A stretch of DNA of 64,000 nucleotides, taken from NCBI GenBank assembly GCA_903813345.2, contig CAIIXF020000011.1, positions 563,001-627,000 on the forward strand. Reading direction: 5' to 3'. This DNA comes from Owenia fusiformis. Its lineage: Eukaryota > Annelida > Polychaeta > Sabellida > Oweniidae. Under the pieces are notes generated by a model. That model saw nothing but the letters and a program-made list of their open reading frames with translations, did no database searches and was not told where the DNA came from. Each line of letters begins with the position of its first letter. Position 1 is the first letter of the stretch. This document shows, piece by piece, positions 49,719-63,746 of the stretch. Position numbers and translations under genes: made by a program.

Positions 49719-50557
49719 GCATAAATTTTGAAAGTCATCTTGGATAAGCTACTATAGATTTCTTCATGAACACCTTAAGATTATTAAAATTCATAAACGT
49801 GCAACTAAACATAACGTAACGTACCGACGCCGAGTGGTCAAAGAGGTAGGAAGATAACACGCCATGGTCACATATTAATCACCATATTAATACTTTCATA
49901 AAATAAAATAGCATTCAACGAAAAAATCACTTTTACCTGTTTATCTGTACAGGAATACAGGAGCATGTTCGTTGAACATCACTTGTTACGCATAAAACCC
50001 TTAATGCATTTTAAAATTAAATCATTGCAATGTTTAATACTATATAACTCATGAAGATTCGCTTTCGTGGTGATACAATTTTTTTTTTTCGTGGAGTATC
50101 ATCCATATCACAAGCTGACATGTGTAATAACTGATAATATCACAGATTATTATTTGGATTTGCTATAAATGCAATGTCTACACAAGCTTGTATTGGGCAA
50201 TTTGGGCCAAGCACGTTGTTATATTTTGTTCTTTCTTCAATGGTTAGAGTTGGCGTCACATAACCACATCAATGTGATGTAAATTAAATATCACTGCTTT
50301 GTAATTATTTTAATACATTTTTATGTTTACAATAGAGGAGTTTCTAAATGATTTTGAAATCTCGCTAATTCTCGTTTTTTCATGAGATTTTAAGAGATTG
50401 GCACATTGTACCTCCAATGACTTACTTTTCTTTCTATTTAATAGCATATTTGAATTCAGTGATATGTTTCCTACAATAATAGCTTTGATTTACACATTTA
50501 TGTCATTTAAATCATTCTCCTTGACATTTAAAAAAAACTTGGGCCAAATCTCCATTG
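49719..50557. other. Intergenic, nothing recognised
   Basis: AT-rich; no supported gene or repeat. Confidence 0.3.
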
Positions 50558-51828
50558 ATGTTATCACGCTGCCCATGTCAAGCTGCGCGCCTACTTAGGC
50601 GCGCAGTTTGTTTCGATCACAAACTGCGTGCCTAAGAACATTGCATCATTTAAGTTGGAGTCTGTATTTTGAAACGTAATTTAAAGACATTTATCATGCA
50701 TTGTTTTCTTGTTCAATGCGTTCATTCTGTGGCGAATATACGAATCTTGCAAATACTAGCTAAAACTATGTGCAAATGAATCTAAGTTTTAAAACATAAG
50801 CAGATTAATGGCATTTTCGTCACTGATTTAACGGGAATTTATACGTAAATCGATCTAGCACTTTAAACATAAATGACAAATACTTTAGACTCGTTTTATA
50901 TTTAATTCCATTTATCATGTATAATTCAAAATATTTCGAGATAAAACAGATAATCAGGAGATTAAAAAGAAATAAATCACAAACTGCGCGCCTATTTTAG
51001 CCAGAAATTACAAACTGTGCGCATACACTATTAAAACATATTATCATTGGAATTTCTACAGAGGCACGTGTAGGTGTTTTTCATGTAGCTATTTGGAAAT
51101 TTTGCTTTATCGTCAGATTTTATGAGATTTTCATATTGAAAGTCAAAATGTATAATAGAAGTGACAATTAAGTTGGGAACGAAAAAAACTTTTATTTTCA
51201 GATCACCATCTTGGTGGATGGACTCTCATAGTGTTTCAATTCTGGGGTTCTGCTATTAGACACATATGTGCCTTGTATGGCGATTATGTTTTCTAATAAT
51301 ACAAAACAAGCTTGGATGGGCAAGCAGTTTGGAAATATTAGGCACGCAGTTTGGGAAATACATGTGAATATAGGCGCGCAGTTTGACAAGAAAATGTTTA
51401 AATCACGTTTATGGCGTATTATCGTTTTGAACACAAACTTTGCTGATTTAATCAGATGTAGTGATCCTATATATTCTTACACAGACACAATGGCTGAATA
51501 AACGGCAAATGACGATAAAAAGACATAGATTTTACACTTTAGACAACTTTACACTGTAAATTTTGAACACAGAAGTTACTTAAGACCCTTATATTGAGAT
51601 AACTAGGTTTACATCGGGAAAAACATTGAGTACTATGAGTAAATTAAGTTCATCTTCACAGAATGGTACTATCTTTATAACGAGATTAACCTTGTATTTT
51701 TCGTATTTTGGCTCTTTTTGGGAGTCGTGTCCTCCCCGTCTCACATTTTGAAATATGCGCGCAGTTTGTCAGAGTTTCAAACTGCGTGCCTAGTAGGCAC
51801 GCTGCTTGACTGGGCATCGTGGTTATGC
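50558..51828. mobile_element. Hairpin-ended foldback element with CAAACTGCGYGCCTA motifs
   Basis: The two ends are inverted over about 65-70 bp: GCCCATGTCAAGCTGCGCGC at 50571, and the complement of GCCCAGTCAAGCAGCGTGCC ending near 51816. Each end folds on itself because CGCGCCTACTTAGGCGCG and a second inverted CAAACTGCG pair lie inside it. The same word, AGGCGCGCAGTTTG or its complement, recurs singly at about 50982, 51018, 51345 and 51395. No transposase is visible. Subterminal motif clusters are typical of transposase binding sites. Confidence 0.7.
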
Positions 51829-52434
51829 TAAAATTCTTTAAAACCATGGTTTAATCGTATGACAACCAACATTTTCATGTTTAATCACAATATGTTCATT
51901 GACAGGGTCATTTAATGGTATGCCATTCAAATTTCAGACAGATTTAGCTAACACTCTTTGATAAATCATGACATTAAGTGACTATTGCAAGCTTTTAGCA
52001 TAGAACTCAATGGAAGGTGGGCCCAAGATGAACAAAGGTGACATCTATTTTGTCAGCTTTATTCAGCTTTATTTAGCTATTTAGAAACTATACTATTTAG
52101 TAAATGCTAAAGATAATCCCATTCGTCTTGCTACATACATATTTAATTTAGATGATGGTAGTGAGGAAGTTATATTCTAATAATGTACTGTTAAATATAA
52201 ACGTTGACGTCAGATTATCTGCAAATCATTGGCTGACATAGGACGAGTAATTAATAACCAATCGGATAGCGCAGTTTCATTTGTCAAAGATAAAACACTA
52301 TATTGCAAATCATCCCCTCGAATATATAATACATATCAATATCAGGTTCATATAGTCAATCTGCTAACCAGAATCCAACACAGAGCGACCACTGAAGAAA
52401 AAAACATTGAAGAGTACAAAACTTGAATACAAAA
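51829..52434. other. Upstream region of gene D
   Basis: Probable promoter and 5' UTR of gene D. I can point to no specific element. Confidence 0.3.
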
Positions 52435-55400
52435 ATGATGGAATCGAGCATTCTTATTTTCGCGTGTTTAATTCCATTAGTTCAAATGGGAAAAGTTCAG
52501 ATTTCCATCAATCTTTCCAATCATCAGCCGGGAAAAACGAAGTATTCAAAAACAACGAATGCAGAACAACTGGACAAGCCACTCAAATCTTTTAAAGTGC
52601 TAACGAACGAACGATGCGCAGCTACCTGCACAGCAACGTCAGAATGCGCCTCGTATAATCTGCGCATGGTAGACGACAAGATTTACAAAGCAGTTTGCGA
52701 ATTGAATGGCCACAGTCCATCTACCCCGTCTCCTACATCTGAAAGAGTAGACTATTACCAAAAAGCAGGTAAGTATGATGATTATACTATTATTTCATAG
52801 CTGCTAATATACTAGTTGCCCAAGACAACACGTAGAATCAAGGTTCGTATGATTTTGCTTCCACCTCTCTGTATTTTTGTGTACAATTGTATTCCTCAAT
52901 GCAATGCTACATGTATGTGTTGTGCATCTAGTGAACAATTCTAGCAAACATCTGTAAACATACTCGGACCCTTTCACCATTTTTCCCTTCTTATATTGGC
53001 AAATTAAGTTGATTTTTAAGACCATTAAGAGAATATTGATAGAACTCGAAGTGCTTCGTTGTTAGTTGGTTGCAATGCAAAATCGTACGCGTAACGCAAC
53101 ATACATATTTTAAAAATAAAGGTCAGAAGCCTCATTATCTGGTCAGTGCATATTAGAGTTGCGATTTAAATTGCGCTTGCGAATTGACTTTATTCGCAGG
53201 CGTAAATCGGTATTTGGGTGGTACTATGCGCTTCACGCTAAATGCAAGATTGCTAATCGCAACTAGAAGAACACAGATTAATATTGAAAGCTGGAAATTT
53301 AAACTAATAGCTTAAACGTATTTATGGAAAAACATTATCTCATGAATAGATTATTTTCAAATATTTTGTAATTAAATTGATGTCATATGGATTTTGAATT
53401 ATCCATTAAACTAAAAAACGAAAAATGGAATCCATATTGTCAAAAATGTTTAGGATTGTATCATCAGTTTTTTAACCAAGAAATATTTTGTAACTTAAAT
53501 AATGTTTTATTATGCTTAACAACTGACATGCACTTGTTTAATATACTGCTAAATAAGTTGCATTAAGAGAGAATCGTAGAGAATATTTTTTCCTGTATAA
53601 TAGGCAGTTATTTCTTTTATTATAGCGGAAAAAATATAATACGTATTTTTAAGAATTATTTTTGATTTAATAATATTATTCGTGTATTATTTAAAGGGAA
53701 CAACATATAATGCCATATAATATAGAATAATATTCCTGTCAGGAGCAAATAATATGTTGGCATTTGCAATCAAAAGCTGATTATACACTGTTATTTTCGA
53801 GCCGTTAATCCCTAATTATTCAATTCCTATAGAATGAATTTCATTCATACTGATAATTAATCCGTTTGTTACTGTCAATGGATTAATCTCTACAGCTGAT
53901 GGCTCTAAATTCCACAAAAATAATTTGCAAAATAAGATTTTACATATATATTTGATAGTATAATGTCCCTCATGTTATGATTAACATTGTGTTAAATTTT
54001 TGATTCAATCAATTAATTAATTGTAAAGTTAATCTTTGAATTTTTAATTAATTGGTTTTCCTCACATTTTTATTCCATTGTTTCTCTGTCACATTAAGTT
54101 TATAGCAAACAACAATTAAATCGATTCCCTCTTCCAAAGGTACAAAGAACCACCTGTATTCACTTTGCCAACCGGAAAAAAACAGTCATGACATGGAACT
54201 GCTCAATATTCAATAAACACATTACGCATTTTATACAGAACTGTAACTAAGGACCCCCTCCCAGTGGCCAACAATTCTTTCAAAATCACCATTCTCGTAT
54301 CATTTTTGCTGCATGATGGCTGCTGAAATGCAGAACATGAAAGAAATCAAAGTGAAACAAAAATTAAAAATGACCAGTGAGTTTCTCGTTAACAATCCAA
54401 CAAACCAATTGCAATTCATCTTGATACTAATATCTTGCAAAATAATGTCTTAAAGGGTGACGCATATCGTTTAGCAAATCGAACGCTCGTTTCTGGTGTT
54501 GCACACCGTTTAGTATAAAAGGCCCGATCCCGGAATAATACTCAAGGGTTCACAGGTTCGAGGTTGTTGTGTCAACACCTCTAACTGTTATATAGCATAA
54601 GTATATTATAGATCGTCACACATTTATAAAAGGGTGATTTTTATTTTGACAAATCAATTCCACATTTATGGGTGAAGTTTCAGGATCTTCTATTTGTGTA
54701 CAATAAGGAAAAATTGGCATCTAAAATTCCCCATAACGTAATAGCACACAGCTTGGCAAAGTTGGCATATGAAATATCCTACAAATGAAACAAAGCAAGA
54801 CAAACCGGTTTCTAATACAAGGATTTATATTGGCTGTTGTACATGTATTCTTTGAACGCAATCACTCTTTGGATAACGTTTTCAAAATCATTATAAACGG
54901 ATTACTTTATCTCAAAGACAATTTCAATAAACTGGATTTTACAGAACTTCCCTTATTTCTTAAAAATGGACTGATCCAGTTGATTCGCCTGGAGCCGCCA
55001 TATTGTTTTTATACGGGATGCTAATCGGAACCCTTTAACAAAGTCATTTAGTGGAATTTTCACTGGATTTAGTCATTCAGGTGTCATTACGGTAAATACT
55101 ACTTCCGGTGTTTTTAGAACTTAAAAAACGAAGCCTTGTGAAATCCGATGGTTTGTTGAGTTAGTTTAAATGTATGCATCGTGGCCTTATATAAAATTCA
55201 AGGCAAGTACTTTCTAAATGTATCATTCTTAGAAAAAATTGCAATACTTTTGTCCAATAAACGGGAACTACTTTATTCGTTAAATTTTATTAGTGAAGCA
55301 GGGATTTCACCTAAAAATGACTCCCTATTTTGCCGTAGTGATATTTAAAAATCGAGACGTAAAACTTATAATAAAATATAGTGTGAAGATGGACTTTATA

Positions 55401-58400
55401 GATGGGGGAATGCGAAAATATGGTCTAATTCGCTCGAAAATGGCAAAATATAAGGTTGTATATCGCAGAACCTTTTTCAATATTTGTTCAATGAATAACC
55501 ATAGTGACACCTTCAAATCAAAATTATCATTTAGTAGCTGTTTATTTTTTTATTTCCGTGATATGAAGTAAAAATTGTAAATATCTAAAGAAAATCGGCT
55601 TTGCTCTCAATCAACATCAATTGTACTGTTTCAGTTAAACCCGGTCCACCTGGTAGACCTGTCGTATCTGTGCTCAACGACACAGCTAATGTCACCTGGA
55701 CACCACCCCAAGATGACGGGGGCGCAAAGGTCACCAGCTACAACATTGAGATGCGTCGTTCCGACAATTACAATAACACTTGGAAGCTCGTGAACACGGA
55801 CATGTGTGTTCTCGGGACAAGTTACTTGTTGGAAGGTCTAACATCATTTGTGAATTATGAAGTGCGCATCGTAGCAACGAATGAGGTCGGGACTGGGGAA
55901 CCATCGCAACCATCAGAGATCTTCAGAATCGGTATGTTTTGTATAAATTCAAATTGATATTGGTGAACTAATTGTTTTACAGTATGGTTTTGATGTGCGT
56001 AATTAAAGCGATACTTTCAAAGACTTTAGAGGCTGAAATTGGGGATTTCAAGAAATAATTTTCAAGAAAATAGCGTTACCTTTCTATTAGGATGGGTTCA
56101 GGTGCCAAAAATAGCTGATCCATGGATATATATCATTTTGAAAATTGTACAACTCGTGAAATCTTGAAAAAGAAAAATCGTACCTTCGATGCTGCGACAT
56201 ATTTTTACGTAAACGAATCCGTTTCTGTAACTAGTTTGAAGAATTCCTCCATAAGTGAATATAAAATGTTAAACGGTAAGAATATGTCATCAGGTCGTTG
56301 TTGTGACATCAGAGAGCCGTCTATACGGACACAACTGATTTTAATTAATTTTTCTTGTTCTCAACCGCAAGGTCAGAATTAATGTAGAATTTAGAATGTC
56401 CAGCTTTTGTTAGTCTTGTTTTTAAATGCACTCTCGATATATACACTCCCCTCCATAAGTTTGGCAACCTTTTTCCCCATTGACCTACGTGTTAAAGCCT
56501 CTTTACGTTTGAATTTTTATTTACTTAACCGGCAATGAAATAACTTATAATATTGATGGAAAAGTAACTTGATTTTATTTCCAATACCTCCAAATTTTCT
56601 CAATTTTTTTCCTCAATTACAATAGGTCAACAATTGATGATAAATTTGATGAATTTTTGAAAATCGTCATTCCCATGTAATCCAATGGGAAACGGAGGGT
56701 TCGGGGCAAATCAGAAATCAGGATATCTTTTCAGTAAAAGATTCAGCAAAAAATATTTTTATATAACAGACTGAATTGTCTAACTTTTTTAACACTAAGT
56801 GTTTAGTTTATTTGATGAATATTAAAGTTACAGCGCTTCAAACTCATATTTGAAAATAATTTTTCGCCTCTTGTGTTATTTCAATGGGAGAGGTTTTTTG
56901 AAAAACAATTATTACTTTAAAGCCCTATAACTTTTTTGAACCTGAAGAAACATACCAATTTTTTGTTAAATCAAGTTACCAAATTCAATTGCCTGCCTAA
57001 CTCGTATTTTTTTGCAAGGACTCGGATGGATGGATATTCTGTCATATGATTTGCGGCAAACCTACCATTTCCCATCGGTTAACATGGGAATGTCGATTTT
57101 CAAAAATTCATCAAATTCATCATCAATTTTCGACCTATTGTAATTGAGGAAAAAAAGTGAGAAAATTTGGAGGTATTGGAATTAAAGTCAAATTACATTT
57201 CCATCAATAGTATAAGTATTTTCATCGCAGCTTAAGTAAATAAAAATTCAAAGGTAAAGAGGCTTTAACGCGTAGTTCAATGGGGAAAAAAGGTTGCCAA
57301 ACTTATGGAGGGGAGTGTAGGTACGATCATGGCCAAGCAAACCGTGTTCTACGGAACGCTCTAATATTTAATTAAAGGTATTGATTCAACTTGCTTCAAA
57401 TGGACCAATTTTTCAAAAGCATTTACAAGTTCTCGAAAGCTCAAACCTGACTTTAGATCTTTTAGATGGTGACATTCTGTCATGTTAGTGCCTTGCTAAT
57501 GTTTTTCATGTTCTTTGTGGCAAAATTGATGTATAATTTAAAATTTCCAATTTTTGACCTACAAATTACATGTTGTTTCTCAATTGCAAGATTACGCTAT
57601 GGGATTTCAAGAGAAGTGTAGGCAAATTCCCATATTCCATATGTATGTATGTATACATAGCCATTGCCTTTGGTTTTCAAAATTGGAGGTTGACACATTC
57701 CAAGAAAAATCTTATTTTGTACTTTTCATAAATGATTTAACGAAATAATCCAAAAATAAAAAAAACATGATTATCTACATACATGTTGATAATTCAATAC
57801 AAAATGGATTTCATCATGATTATGGCAACAATAAAAGTCAACATTCTCCCACAAATTATGTTTTTCTTGGGATGTGTTCTTGAATAATTACCCACAATGC
57901 AATACTTGAAAAGAACATTTTGATACTTCTTTTTCTTATTGGTCTTTTTGTTTACTTCTACATGAGACTAAACATGTTTTGTGCTTTAACCATATTGAAA
58001 ATTGAATATTGAAGATAATACTAAAACATATACATTTATATAATACTTTTTGAAATATAATCATAAAAAGGGAAGCATAGCACTGCTCGATTGGAGTATA
58101 ACACAGAGTTGCATACCATTCTCTCTCTTGAAACATGATTACGCATAAATACAATCTTCCATATACTTATGGTCATGGCCAAAACAAACCTTACTCGAGT
58201 CTCTAGCCAATTCTTGTCTAGAAGTAATTTCATCTGGAACACCGTGAACGCCATTTGAATAAAGCTGGCCGGCGTGTCATAAATTTATCAAATATTTTAA
58301 AAATCGCCAGATAAAATCATTAATTAAAATGGGACCGGCTCGGCTCCTTGATGAGATATTGCATGATTTTGTCAAAATAAAAAAATGGCTCCAAGAAAAA

Positions 58401-61107
58401 TGGCGATATTCGAAAACTGGATTAAATGCTAAGTTAGCGATCCAGAAGATGTGAACTAATACATTGATCACTTCAAACATGTGTTTTGGAATTTTTGGTG
58501 GGGTGATTAGACCGAAACTCGCAATTCAAATTGTGATGCGGAAAAATGGCGGACACTTGATTTCAAATTTTACGATTACGACATGACCCGTATACGATAC
58601 AGTGGTCTTAGAAGAACGTAAAACAAACCGTCTTGTTCAATGCTCTAGCATGCACAGTTAACTTCGAGATAGTATATGTTAACCGCATTGTGAAACAGGC
58701 TCCATAAAAAGAATATAAATATATGAGCAAGGGTGTATAAGCAAATAATTTGCAAAATGATTATTAAGAACATGGATGATTGAGAATACAACTTTTTGAT
58801 TTATTTCTAAAACTTCTTCAGGTTCTTCAGTTTATTCTCAATCATTTTTGATATTTTAACACTTATTAACAATATACAGGGTGGGCCAAAAAAACCAATA
58901 CCCAACTTTAAATCAGACTGAAAATAGCTATGTTCAATATGATACACTGATTTATATATCATTTTAAAGGTTATCCAATTTCGAACAATTTGGTATATAA
59001 CACTATGTCATGAAATCAATATTAAAGTTTTATTATGCTTATTTGGGAGGCCGGGTTAGTATTTAAGGTATCCAGATTTTAGGGAGAAAATAGTAAAGCT
59101 GCGGAATAATGTTAATTTTTTATTTATAGAATATCATTTTGTTAGGTGAATAAATGCTAGTTTATTTGCATATTGTGTGACTAAACTTATTGTTTATGAA
59201 TTTTAGTATTGTTTATTATCAATAAGTACCCAAAGGGGGTCTGGTAAAAGACATTAAACGTATATGTGACGAGGATTTTATTTTCCAACAAAACATTGCC
59301 CCGTACCATAGATCTCAAGAGACATTGGCATTCCTTTGCAAACAAGGTGTCAATTTGATTGATCTCGTTGCTTGGCCACCCAACAGCCCCGATGCTACAT
59401 GTAATTTGTTTGATTACGATACATGGAGCCATCTCGAGGAAATGATACAATCAAAAGCATCCAATAAACAGCTTTGATGTGCTGAAACAGAATCCTAAAG
59501 TGCTGAAATGAATTGCAACAGAAATCTCTCAATAATGTTATTGATAGATATCGCTACCTCTTGAAGCTTATTGTTGATGCATAGGGGAGGGGGTGGGGGT
59601 ATATTGAGCAATTGTGAAAATTGTTTAAATAAATAAAGTGTAAAATGTTATTAAACAACACTGAAATTCATAAACAATAAATTTAGTCAAACAATGATGA
59701 AAATATCAGTATCCAAGCATGTATTCACATAACAAAAGAATGATATTCTATAAATAAAAAATTAACATAATTCCGCAGATTTACTATTTTCTCCCTTAAA
59801 TCTGGAGACCTTAAATAGCGACCCGGCCTCCCAAATAAGTATAATAAAACTTTACTATTGATTTCATGACATAGTGTTATATACCAAATTGTTTGAAATT
59901 GTATAACCTTTAAAATGGTATGTAAGTCAATGTAGCATATTGAATGTAATAATTTTTATCCTGATTTGAAGTTGGGTATTGGTTTTTTTGGCCCATCCTG
60001 TACAAGAGACTCGCCTTTATCACGCAATGAGCCACTTGTGATTCCAGCCTTGGTCCACTTATAAATGCCCTTAATACCGTGTGTCTAAGTAATGATGTGA
60101 TATACGTAAGAATGTTAAACCAATAAAAAAACGTCGACCTTGTCCGTTTCTAAATGATTTGCCGAATTACAACTTTGACATTTCAATCAGTCCATTCCAA
60201 GATTTTTTGCATTCTCTAGCATTCTTATTTCATACGATGTTAAAATAAATCTGAAATCATTGTATCATATAATTACAACCTGATTCCATCATTCACTTAT
60301 CATATGTTTCTTATTTATGTAATTGCAGTAACAGTAGTAAAAAGTAACCCAATTGTTGCAAAGAGACAGCTGCAGTCAAGCTATATATGGGATCTCGCAG
60401 TAACATCAAGTGCACATATTGTGGTTATAAGTGGGAGCAACACAAAGATATATGCCAGTGATTATAGTCTCATCAAAGATATCGGCGAAAGATTCTATCG
60501 TGTTACAGTTGCAAGTGATGGTCAACTAGTATTCACTGATGGGTCTAGCACAATCTACTTCTATACAGCAGACGGCAATTATATACGCGACATAACAGTT
60601 ACAGGGTCTTCATATCGACTATATGGTATTACTACACTATCTACTGGTCAGTTGGTTGTCTGCGATCGCAACACATCTAGCGTGTATATTGTTGAACAAG
60701 ATACAGGGAATGCAACACCACTCTCTGCTCCTGGTACGTTTAGCAATCCTTACTATGTGACAACGAACAGCAAAGTAGTAGTTATAGTGAGTGACCGTGA
60801 CGGACTTTCTATAAAGGGATTGGACCAGGATGGCCAAGTACTCTTCACTTATGGTACATATGGATCAGGGGAGGGGCAGTTGAAATATCCCCGTGGTGTC
60901 GACACAGATAAGGAGGACTACATTGTGGTAGCAGACCACGGTAACCACAGAGTACTACTACTCACCCCTGATGGCATGTTCCATAGTTACCTTCTTACAG
61001 CGAGTGATGGCTTGTTCTACCCACTTGCTGTTTGTATAAACCAAGACGGACATTTACTGGTTGGGGATGACAATGGACAATTATTCACTATCACATACAG
61101 AGAATAA
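52435..61107 (+). CDS. Gene D: secreted PAN - FN3 - NHL-propeller protein, three exons
   Basis: Exons are 52435-52768, 55635-55931 and 60329-61107, joined by phase-1 GT-AG introns, giving 469 aa. Exon 1 encodes a signal peptide (MMESSILIFACLIPLVQMGK) and a PAN/apple domain (ERCAATCTATSECASYNLRM, then VCELNGH). Exon 2 is a single fibronectin type III domain (VKPGPPGRPVVSVLNDTANV, WTPPQDDGG, YEVRIVATNEVGTGEPSQPS). Exon 3 is a beta-propeller with NHL repeats; the clearest reads GEGQLKYPRGVDTDKEDYIV followed by ADHGNHRVLLLTPDG. There is no transmembrane segment after the signal, so secretion is likely. An extracellular binding role is inferred from the modules. Introns are long (2.9 and 4.4 kb) and hold three transposon relics; an extra exon in them cannot be excluded. 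Confidence 0.83.
54454..55034 (+). mobile_element. TTAA-flanked Kolobok-like element, copy 2, in gene D intron 1
   Basis: Nearly identical to 40220-40791, with TTAA at 54450-54453 and 55035-55038. It has a nine-base extra AAAGTTGGC and a few substitutions, yet the 79-codon frame (54785-55024) encodes the same peptide. Confidence 0.72.
56444..57317. mobile_element. Long-TIR non-autonomous element, TA-flanked, in gene D intron 2
   Basis: Ends CACTCCCCTCCATAAGTTTG and CAAACTTATGGAGGGGAGTG, with TA outside. The arms are about 280 bp (GGTTGCC, AAAGCCTCTTTACGTTTGAA, CCTCCAAATTTTCTC) around a 310-bp centre. No transposase frame is present. Confidence 0.85.
57321..58876. other. Gene D intron 2, middle part
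   Basis: I see no exon with good splice sites and no clear repeat in this stretch. Confidence 0.3.
58877..60001 (-). mobile_element. Mariner relic with ~340-bp terminal inverted repeats
   Basis: The ends start CAGGGTGGGCCAAAAAAACC and finish with GGTTTTTTTGGCCCATCCTG, with TA outside. The inverted arms run to about 59215 and from about 59660. The central plus-strand DNA reads DIKRICDEDFIFQQNIAPYH, then AWPPNSPDATCN and FDYDTWSHLEEM, the transposase region around the second catalytic Asp (here N) and the WP-x2-SPDLNP block. It is a dead, internally deleted copy in intron 2 of gene D. Confidence 0.85.
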
Positions 61108-61639
61108 GGTAAATTTAACACAATGACAACGAACAGATTAATATTGCACGGTACATGATACTGCAATATTACACATAATTATTATTGTACACAAAGTCAT
61201 GATGCTATTTCAATTCGATTCGAATTAGCAGGATCGGATTGATTGATATATATGCTGTATATACATGACATTGCTCTGCCCATGGTATAAGAATAAAATA
61301 GTTTTTTGGGGGAGGGGTATACATAGTAAAAAACGCATAAGGTGAATCGCAAACCAGTAACTATGATTCATACTTTTTCTTTTTTTAACCGTTTGCATTA
61401 TATTTATTTGATGATTCTTGGAGCGAAATTGATGTATTTTAAAATGCAAAAATATTAAATTGCATTTTGGCTTTGTGTTTCAGTCCAAACCCGATGACAG
61501 AAATGAGAGTTAGAAGATGGCCAACGATTTCAACAACACGAAGCTATCAAAGGCACACATTTACATTATCGTATCCTAGTGCCAACACACTCTGACGATT
61601 GAACAATGAATATGTGGAACAGTCATTGATTGTTGTATG
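61108..61639. other. Downstream of gene D
   Basis: Probable 3' UTR; an AATAAA lies near 61292. Nothing else is recognised. Confidence 0.35.
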
Positions 61640-63665
61640 AACAACGTAGTAACTACACAACTTCACAATAACAATGACTTTACAATAACAATGACTATAC
61701 ATTATTGTATAAAACATAAATTTAATTGAATGCAATGTACTGTACAAAACTATGAGTTTATTGTATAAATCATTAACGTTATTGTACTAAACAGCAATTT
61801 ATTGTTCAGAACTATATGTATATTTTATAAAGCATAATTAAAAACAATACATTGTACAGAACTATGAATTTATTATATGAATCATTTCAAACACAATCAT
61901 TCCAAAATGAGATTTATTGTCCAACACTTCGAGTTTATTGTACTGAACAACAATGCAATGTGCAGAAGTATAAGTGTATTGTATGAGACATAATCATTCT
62001 GAAATGCAATTTATTGTACAAACTATGAGTTTATTGTACTGAACAACAATGCATTGTGTAGAACTATAAGTGTATTGTATGAGACATAATCATTCTGAAA
62101 TGAAATTTATTGTACAAAACAATGTGTTTATTGTATTAATCATTAACATTATTGTACTACAACAATGTAGAGCTATATGAGTATTGTAAGAAAAATAATC
62201 ATTCTGAAATGCAAATTATTGTACAAAACTATGAGTTTATTGTACTGAACAACAGTGTAATGTGCAGAACTATAAGTACATTGTACGAAACATAATCATT
62301 CTAGAATGCAGTCTATTGTACTAAACAATGCATTTATTGAACTGAACAACAATGTATATAGAACTATAAGTGTATTGTATGAAAAATAATCATTCTAAAT
62401 GCAATATATTGTACAAAACTATGCATTTATTGTACTTAGTACTAAACAACAATGTAATGTGCAGAACTATAAGTGCATTGTATGAATCATAATCATTCTG
62501 AAATGCAATGCATAGTACAAAACTATGAATGTATTGTTTTAATCATTAATATTATTGTACTACAACAATGTAATGTGCAGAACTATAAGTGCATTGTATG
62601 AAAAATAATCATTCTAAATGCAATATATTGTACAAAACTATGCGTTGATTGTACTGAACAACAATGTATTTTGCCAAACTATAAGTGTGTTGTATGAGAC
62701 ATAATCATTCTGAAATGCAATTTATTGTACAAAACTATGTGTTTATTGTACTGAACAACAATGTAATGTGCAGAACTTTAAGTGCATTGTACGAAACATA
62801 ATCATTCTGAAATGCAATTTATTGTACAAAACGATGGGTTTATTGTACTGAACAACAATGTAATGTGCACAACTATAAGTGCATTGTACGAAACATAATC
62901 GTTCTAAAATGCAATTCATTGTATTTATTGTACTGAACAACAATGTAACGTGCAAAACTATAAGTGTATTGTATAAAACATAATCATTCTGAAATGCAAT
63001 TTATTGTACAAAACTATGCGTTTATTGAACTGATAAACAATGTAGTGTGTAGAACTATAAGTGTATTGTATGAGACATAACCATTCTGAAATGCAATTTA
63101 TTGTACAAAACTATGTGTTTATTGTACTGAACAACAATGTAATGTGCAAAAACTTTAAGTGCATTGTACGAAACATAATCATTCTGAAATGCAATTTATT
63201 GTACAAAACTATGAGTTTATTGTACTGAACAACAATGTAATGTGCACAACTATAAGTGCATCGTACGAAACATAATCGTTCTAAAATGCAATTCATTGTA
63301 TTTATTGTACTGAACAACAATTTAACGTGCAGAACTTTAAGTGCATTGTACGAAACATAATCATTCTGAAATGCAATTTATTGTACAAAACTATGAGTTT
63401 ATTGTACTGAACAACAATGTAATGTGCACAACTATAAGTGCATTGTACGAAACATAATCATTCTGAAATGCAATTCATTGTACAAAACTATGAGTTTATT
63501 GTACTGAACAGCAATGCATTGTGTAGAACTATAAGTGTGTTGTATGCAACATAATCATTCTGAAATGCAGTGTACAGAACTATGAATTTATTGTATTAAT
63601 CATTACTTTTATTGTACTGAACAACAGTATATTGTGCAGAATTATAAGTCCATTGTATTGAATAT
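61640..63665. repeat. AT-rich satellite, ~98-bp unit, about 20 copies
   Basis: The unit contains TTTATTGTACTGAACAACAA, TGTAATGTGCAGAACTATAA, GTGCATTGTACGAAACATAA and TCATTCTGAAATGCAA. Spacing is roughly 97-102 bp and copies are better conserved to the right. The minus-strand frames across it are repeat artefacts. Confidence 0.93.
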
Positions 63666-63746
63666 CACAATCATATATTGCATACATGCCATCATTGGGA
63701 ATAACTTTTTACTTGCAACAAATTGTCCTTTTGAAATTACATGAAT

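Noticed and set aside
55293-55571. 92-codon plus-strand frame before the FN3 exon of gene D
   Set aside because: Basic, low-complexity translation with no acceptor or domain; gene D phases fit without it.
62743-63320. Repeated minus-strand frames across the satellite
   Set aside because: The same 98-bp unit is translated over and over; there is no coding signal beyond the repeat.
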